A stretch of 64,000 bases of DNA from Burkholderia ubonensis (GTDB lineage: Bacteria > Pseudomonadota > Gammaproteobacteria > Burkholderiales > Burkholderiaceae): contig NZ_CP013422.1 of assembly GCF_001718695.1 (NCBI RefSeq), positions 992,001-1,056,000 of the forward strand, given 5' to 3'. Made by a program: the position numbers and the translations under genes. Of this stretch, positions 59,713 through 64,000 are shown piece after piece; within the stretch, counting starts at the first letter, position 1, and the number at the start of each line of letters is the position of its first letter. The notes beneath the pieces are model-generated. The model made no database searches. It was not told the DNA's origin and was given only the letters and a program-made list of their open reading frames with translations.

Positions 59713-60267
59713 GCTTGCGATCGGCTGTCGCGCCTGGGGCGATGCCTGGGTCGGTATCACCGGCAATCCGCAGTAACCGGACGTTCGGTTTTGGCGCGAT
59801 GCTGCCGTAATCACGTTGTCGCGACAGTTCACGCGGCCACGCCGCGCCTTTCTGATGCGGCCCCATCACTGATCACGTCGCGCTCGCGCGCGACGAGGTG
59901 CCGCTTCGTTTCGATATATGCGGATGCAGACGACGCTGCGTGATCCCGCGCAGCAGCAGTCCTGTTCGATCGCTTCCGGTCCGTGCGCCAGCGCGATGAC
60001 GAAGCGCCCGTCGCAACCGAGCACGGCGCCATGTCGGCAGCAACGCGCACGAGGTCTGACGAACGCGCTTACCGACCGCGATTGCGCGCGAATGTGTGGG
60101 TAATCATCTGAAGATTCCGCTGAAACGCCCGAGATTGTACAGATGCCGTCAACAGTGAATTTGCGATTTAAGTATTTACCCTGATTGCGGGGGCTCCTAG
60201 ACTTCCACTCATCCGCACCGAACCATGAGTCCGATGCGTTTGAAAACAATCTCGGAGGTTCCAAATC
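59713..60267. other. 555-bp gene-free region upstream of the DUF4148 gene
   Basis: No convincing gene. On the minus strand, 59866 to about 60050 shows G/C-rich third codon positions and the peptide VLGCDGRFVIALAHGPEAIEQ, which looks protein-like but has no start codon with a ribosome site. From about 60100 the sequence becomes A/T-rich (TTGCGATTTAAGTATTTACC) and probably holds the DUF4148 promoter. Confidence 0.45.
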
Positions 60268-60597
60268 ATGAATTCGCTGATCAAGGCAGTTGCACTGGCC
60301 GTCATCGTGGCCGCCCCGGCCGTTTCGTTCGCACAGTCGAACCAGCAGCCGCTGACGCGCGCGCAAGTGCGCGCCGAACTGGTCGAACTCGAGAAGGCCG
60401 GCTACAACCCGAACGACTGGATCAACTATCCGGAGAACATCCAGGCCGCGCAGGCGAAGATCGCCGCTGCTCGCGACACCGGCGCACAGGCTGACGTCAG
60501 CGGTTACGGCGCGAATTCGGTCGCGACGTCGCAGTCCGGCCGTCGCGCAGTCGTGCCGGTCGCGACCGATCGCTCGTCGGTCTACTTCGGCCACTGA
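60268..60597 (+). CDS. DUF4148 domain secreted protein
   Basis: A 109-aa exported protein: signal peptide MNSLIKAVALAVIVAAPAVSFAQ, then the DUF4148 core PLTRAQVRAELVELEKAGYNPNDWINYPENIQAAQAKIAA (split), and a C terminus SSVYFGH. Function unknown; members are abundant periplasmic or outer-membrane-associated small proteins in Burkholderiales. GGAGG lies nine bases before the ATG and a strong terminator follows, so it is a single-gene transcript with features of a highly expressed gene. The other copy in this window is at 37557-37862. Confidence 0.92.
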   Translation: MNSLIKAVALAVIVAAPAVSFAQSNQQPLTRAQVRAELVELEKAGYNPNDWINYPENIQAAQAKIAAARDTGAQADVSGYGANSVATSQSGRRAVVPVATDRSSVYFGH

Positions 60598-60645
60598 GCC
60601 GTTCGTCGCCACGCGGCCGCCGGCCGCCGCGCCGGCTGCATCGAC

Positions 60646-60677
60646 AAACCCGCACTCGCCCTGAGTGCGGTTTTTTT
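60646..60677 (+). terminator. Rho-independent terminator after the DUF4148 gene
   Basis: An 8-bp stem (CCGCACTC / GAGTGCGG), 5-nt loop, seven T residues, with upstream A residues that can pair with the T run. Located 49 bases after the stop. Confidence 0.93.
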
Positions 60678-60874
60678 CATTTGCGCGGCCGCGGCGTGCG
60701 CTGACAACCGGTCGCGCGTGCGCTAGCATCGCGGTCGGTATCGACGCGGCGGTCGGCGGCGCAACGCGCTTGTCGCCGGCCGATTCGCGACGCCGCGCGC
60801 CGAGGCGCGGCGGGCACCAGCAACACGCCCGGCACCACGTTCCACGACTTCAACGAAAACAAACAGGAGCATCC

Positions 60875-61279
60875 ATGCGTGTCCCGACCGGTCTGCTGTG
60901 CGCGCTCGCGCTGACGGCGAACCTTGCCCATGCCCAGACGAACTGCGCCGATGCGGCGGATCAGGCCGCGATGACGGCGTGTGCCGATCGCGCGTACAAG
61001 AAATCCGACGCGGAACTGAACCGCACGTACCAGGCCGTCACGGCGCGCCTGCGCGATGCCCGGCCGCTCGCCGACAAGCTCGTGAGCGCGCAACGCGCGT
61101 GGATCGCCTACCGCGACGCCGAGTGCAGCTTCTCGAGTGCGAACGCCGAAGGCGGCAGTGTGTACCCGATGGTGGTGTCGATGTGCCTCGACGATCTGAC
61201 GAAAGCGCGCACCGAGAGTCTGCAGGGCTACCTGTCGTGCGAAGAGGGCGATCTCGCCTGCCCGGTGCCGGCGCGCTGA
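60875..61279 (+). CDS. LprI-like lysozyme inhibitor (DUF1311) family protein
   Basis: A 134-aa exported protein with signal peptide MRVPTGLLCALALTANLAHA and a DUF1311/LprI core: NCADAADQAAMTACADRAYKKSDAELNRTYQAV, RLRDARPLADKLVSAQRAWIAYRDAECSF and a C-terminal CEEGD. Conserved cysteines can form disulfides. Members inhibit host or bacterial lysozyme, or are of unknown function. ACAGGAGCATCC precedes the ATG. It is convergent with the NarL-type regulator gene, ten bases away. Confidence 0.9.
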   Translation: MRVPTGLLCALALTANLAHAQTNCADAADQAAMTACADRAYKKSDAELNRTYQAVTARLRDARPLADKLVSAQRAWIAYRDAECSFSSANAEGGSVYPMVVSMCLDDLTKARTESLQGYLSCEEGDLACPVPAR

Positions 61280-61288
61280 AAGCGCGCT

Positions 61289-61936
61289 CTAGACGTCGTC
61301 CGTCTCGTCGAGCAGCTTGTGCCGCATCGCATAGCGCACCAGCGCGGCTTCATGCGGCATCTGCATCTTTTCGAGAATCCGCGTCTTGTACGTGCTGACC
61401 GTCTTCGCGCTCACGCACAGCGCCTGTGCGATCTCGGTCAGCGTCTGCCCGGCGGCGATGCGCCGGAATACGTCGAACTCGCGGTCCGACAGCCGCTGGT
61501 GCGGCAGCGTTTCCGCCGGCTCGTTCAGGCTCTGCGCGAACTGCTCGGCCATCGCGAGGCTCACGTAGACGCCGCCCGACGCGACCTTCGTCACCGCGCC
61601 GACCAGCTCGGCGCTCGCGCTTTCCTTCGTCAGATAGCCTGATGCGCCCGCGCGGAACGCGCGCACTGCATATTGCTGCTCCGCATGCATCGTCAGCACC
61701 AGCACGCGTAGCGCCGGCTTCTCGTCCTTGATCTGCTTGATGAGTTCGACGCCGTTGCGGCCGGGCATCGACAGGTCGAGCACCAGCACCTGCGCGGGGG
61801 TCGAGCGTACGAGCGCGATCGTCGTCGGGCCGTCCCAGGCCTCGCCGGCGACCTCGAAGCCGCTGGCGTTCTGCAGAATGTGCCGCAACCCGTCGCGCAC
61901 GAGCGTATGGTCGTCGGCGATGAGCACCGTGATCAT
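61289..61936 (-). CDS. NarL/FixJ family response regulator
   Basis: A 215-aa regulator: receiver MITVLIADDHTLVRDGLRHIL with phospho-Asp in VLVLDLSMPGRNG and Lys in YLTKESAS, followed by a LuxR-type helix-turn-helix (LSDREFDVFRRIAAGQTLTEIAQALCVSAKTVSTYKTRILEKM, split). Its start overlaps the kinase stop by four bases (ATGA), so the two are coupled. Target genes unknown. The neighbouring LprI-type gene is convergent and is not an obvious target. Confidence 0.93.
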   Translation of the reverse strand: MITVLIADDHTLVRDGLRHILQNASGFEVAGEAWDGPTTIALVRSTPAQVLVLDLSMPGRNGVELIKQIKDEKPALRVLVLTMHAEQQYAVRAFRAGASGYLTKESASAELVGAVTKVASGGVYVSLAMAEQFAQSLNEPAETLPHQRLSDREFDVFRRIAAGQTLTEIAQALCVSAKTVSTYKTRILEKMQMPHEAALVRYAMRHKLLDETDDV

Positions 61937-64000
61937 GTGATTGAGGTTTCCTGTTGAATCGTGGTCAGCGGCAAGGCGACGCTGATCGAGAAGCCGCGCG
62001 AGACCGCGGTGTCGATCGTCACGGTGCCGCCGAGCATGTGTGCGCGCTCGCGGATGCCGATCAGGCCGAACGACTTGTCTTCTTCGTGCGTCGGTCCGCC
62101 GGGCGCCGCGCCGCGGCCGTTGTCGGCGATGCGCAGCACGCAGAAGCCGCTTTCGACGCCGAGCGTCAGCGTGACCCGGGTCGCGTCCGCGTGGCGGGCG
62201 ACGTTGGTCAGCGCTTCCTGGACGATGCGGAACAGCGTGGTCGCGCCGGCATTGGTGAACGCGAGGCCGCCGGGCTCGATGTGCCGCTCGACGTCGATCC
62301 CGTAGCGGTTCGTGAAATCGTTCGCGAGCCATTCGATCGCCGGCACGAGGCCGAGATCGTCGAGCATCACCGGCCGCAGGTCGGCCGCGATGCGCCGCAC
62401 CGACGCGACCGTCGCGTCGATCAGCCGCCGCATGCCCTGCAGGTGGGGGAGCACGTCTTCGCCGGCCCGTCCGCTGTCGGGCGCGCGCAGCGTGTGCTCG
62501 ACGACCGACAGGTCCATCTTCAGCGCGGTGAGCTGCTGGCCGAGATCGTCGTGCAGCTCGCGCGCGATGCGCGTCTTCTCTTCCTCGCGGACGTTCTGCA
62601 GGTTCGCCGACAGCTCGCGCAGCTCCTCGCGCGATTGCTTCAGCGCGTTCTCGGCGCGCACGCGCTGGGTGATGTCGCGCAACATCACCGTGTAGAGCTT
62701 GCCGGACGCATCGCGGATCTGCGAGATCGACGCCTCGATCGGGAATTCCTCGCCGTCGCCGCGCAGCCCGAACAGCACGCGCTGGCGTCCCATCTGCCGC
62801 TCGGACACGCCCGTCACGCCGAACTGGTCGACATGCTTCGCGTGCGCCGCGCGGAACCGCTCCGGGATGAAGCGCGACAGCGGCGCGCCGATCGCCTCCA
62901 TCGCGGACACGCCGAACACCTGTTCGGCCATCGGGTTGAAGATCACGATCGTCTGCTTCTCGTCGATCGTGATGATCGCCTCCATCGACGAGCGGATGAT
63001 GCCCATCATCCGCGCTTCGTTCAGGATGCCGCTGCTGCGGGCGCCGAGCTCCGCCGCGGACGACCCCGGCCGGCCGCGCACCAGCGCGTGCACGAGCGCC
63101 GCGAACACGACCGACGCGAGCAGGCCGGCGGCGAGCACCGTGCCCGCCGCGCGCTGCGCGCCGGTGGCGCTCGGCCGCCCGTCCGCCGAATACGCAAGCG
63201 TGAGCAGCGTGCCGCCGAAATTCAGCTGGTCGGTGCGCTGCATCAGGTCGGGGGACGCCATGGCCTCGTCGGTCGTCGTTTCCGCGCTCGCGATCGGATG
63301 CGGATTGTCGCCCGCGCTGATGCGCAGATCGAGCCCGCGCTCCGCGTCGAGCGCGCGCTCGACCAGCCGATTCGGGTTCAGTTCGGCGAACAGCACGCCG
63401 TCGGCGTCGGCTGGCGTGGCGGCCGTCCGGGACGCGGCCGCGGCGCGCAGAAACAAGGTGAGGGTGCGCGCATCGCGGGACGTATCGCTGTCGGCGGGAT
63501 GAATGCCGAGCGCGACGTCGCCGTTGCGCAGCGCGCGGGCGAGCGGCGCCTGATCGAACGAGCCGAAATGCACGTCGGGCGCGTTGGACGCCGGGGCGCT
63601 GAGCGCGGCGACCGCGAGCGGACCGTCCGGCATCGGCGCATGGCCGGCGAGGGCGCCGAGTGCTGCCGGCGACAGCGGCGCGTAGCCGATCAGCCGGACC
63701 GGCGAGCGGCCGCTGTCGAGATCGAGCGCGTCGACATACTGGCGCCACTGCACGGGCGTCATCTGCGGCGCGAGGCCGAGCGTGCCGCGCGCGCCTTCGA
63801 GCACGGCGACGCTACCCTGCAGCTCGTGGTGCAGCATCGCCGTCACGTGCGTGATGCGGCGCTGGAAACGGGCATGGACGGTGTCTTGCCACTGCTCGCG
63901 CACCATCAGCGCGACGCCCAGCGAGAGCGTTGCGCCGGCGCAGAGCGCGACGATGCCGGCCGCGAACGGCTGGCGTAAAAAGCTTGGCGAACGCGTCGGG
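61933..64000 (-). CDS. CHASE/PAS sensor histidine kinase (HisKA_3), 5' end outside the window
   Basis: At least 689 residues are present, reading in from beyond the right edge. The visible N-terminal part is a membrane segment (GIVALCAGATLSLGVALMV) followed by a periplasmic CHASE-like domain (EQWQDTVHARFQRRITHVTAML), a second membrane segment (AGTVLAAGLLASVVFAALVHAL), a PAS domain (MEAIITIDEKQTIVIFNPMAEQVFGV), a PAC-like part (LYTVMLRDITQR) and a HisKA_3 box (TRIARELHDDLGQQLTALKMDL) with HATPase (IVQEALTNVARHADAT). An internal ATG at 63906 is not the true start. It is co-transcribed with the NarL-type regulator. Confidence 0.92.
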   Translation of the reverse strand, partial: PTRSPSFLRQPFAAGIVALCAGATLSLGVALMVREQWQDTVHARFQRRITHVTAMLHHELQGSVAVLEGARGTLGLAPQMTPVQWRQYVDALDLDSGRSPVRLIGYAPLSPAALGALAGHAPMPDGPLAVAALSAPASNAPDVHFGSFDQAPLARALRNGDVALGIHPADSDTSRDARTLTLFLRAAAASRTAATPADADGVLFAELNPNRLVERALDAERGLDLRISAGDNPHPIASAETTTDEAMASPDLMQRTDQLNFGGTLLTLAYSADGRPSATGAQRAAGTVLAAGLLASVVFAALVHALVRGRPGSSAAELGARSSGILNEARMMGIIRSSMEAIITIDEKQTIVIFNPMAEQVFGVSAMEAIGAPLSRFIPERFRAAHAKHVDQFGVTGVSERQMGRQRVLFGLRGDGEEFPIEASISQIRDASGKLYTVMLRDITQRVRAENALKQSREELRELSANLQNVREEEKTRIARELHDDLGQQLTALKMDLSVVEHTLRAPDSGRAGEDVLPHLQGMRRLIDATVASVRRIAADLRPVMLDDLGLVPAIEWLANDFTNRYGIDVERHIEPGGLAFTNAGATTLFRIVQEALTNVARHADATRVTLTLGVESGFCVLRIADNGRGAAPGGPTHEEDKSFGLIGIRERAHMLGGTVTIDTAVSRGFSISVALPLTTIQQETSIT

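Noticed and set aside
57187..59832. 881-codon open frame antisense to the penicillin-binding protein
   Set aside because: Shadow of the PBP gene in a GC-rich genome; no family features.
60665..60874. N-terminal extension of the LprI-like protein
   Set aside because: The open frame upstream runs through the terminator of the DUF4148 gene; the signal peptide and ribosome site place the start at 60875.

Overview
The window is GC-rich (long stretches well above 60 % G+C, codons ending mostly in G or C) and carries a dense one-component-regulator/metabolic-gene layout typical of Burkholderia sensu lato, most likely a Burkholderia cepacia complex secondary chromosome. Supporting markers are two DUF4148 proteins, a Gram-negative trimeric porin of the Burkholderia type, an IrlRS-like metal two-component system, many LysR/AraC/Lrp regulators paired with single transporters or enzymes, and a CCP/PF04185 phosphoesterase pair. 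No rRNA, tRNA, IS element, prophage or CRISPR array was seen.

Layout. 0-9.7 kb: DJ-1/PfpI hydrolase, old yellow enzyme, AI-2E-type permease, small lipoprotein, SDR, AraC/LysE pair, metal-type histidine kinase and regulator, Crp/Fnr regulator. 9.7-14.5 kb: acyl-CoA ligase, then a chemoreceptor gene bracketed by two YqaA-type membrane genes that share a perfectly identical 342-bp core. 14.5-15.9 kb: a short lower-GC patch with an unknown 84-aa gene and a frameshifted VOC gene. 15.9-30 kb: Lrp/LysE pair; a 556-aa protein made of two IclR units next to an unusual MBL-fold protein and an MFS permease; SDR/GlxA pair; epoxide hydrolase; cupin; and a LysR-controlled beta-alanine (or related omega-amino acid) operon of aminotransferase plus (methyl)malonate-semialdehyde dehydrogenase ending in a clear terminator. 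30-43.7 kb: secreted and envelope proteins, AEC carrier, FUSC exporter, porin, cytosine deaminase, ClC channel, methyltransferase. 43.7-51.7 kb: diheme peroxidase and secreted phosphoesterase, EamA transporter, and an Lrp - aromatic amino acid permease - aromatic aminotransferase group.

51.7-56.7 kb is the most interesting stretch. It contains an Fnr with the four cluster cysteines in an operon with a lone receiver domain, behind a perfect 10-bp-arm palindrome. Facing it is a small-gene operon (DUF1488, a 79-aa protein, an HPF-like protein) whose promoter has an Fnr-type box TTGAC-N4-GTCAA centred about 41 bp before the predicted start. Together this reads as a compact oxygen-limitation/dormancy module. 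Next to it, an ornithine-cyclodeaminase-family gene lies divergent from a FadR-type regulator that is frameshifted in this sequence.

57-64 kb: class A penicillin-binding protein, DUF4148 protein, LprI-like lysozyme inhibitor, and a NarL-type regulator with a CHASE/PAS histidine kinase that runs off the right edge. Three genes or gene-like loci need checking for reading-frame errors or real decay (VOC at 15.5 kb, FadR at 56.3 kb) or for repeat-driven misassembly (YqaA copies).
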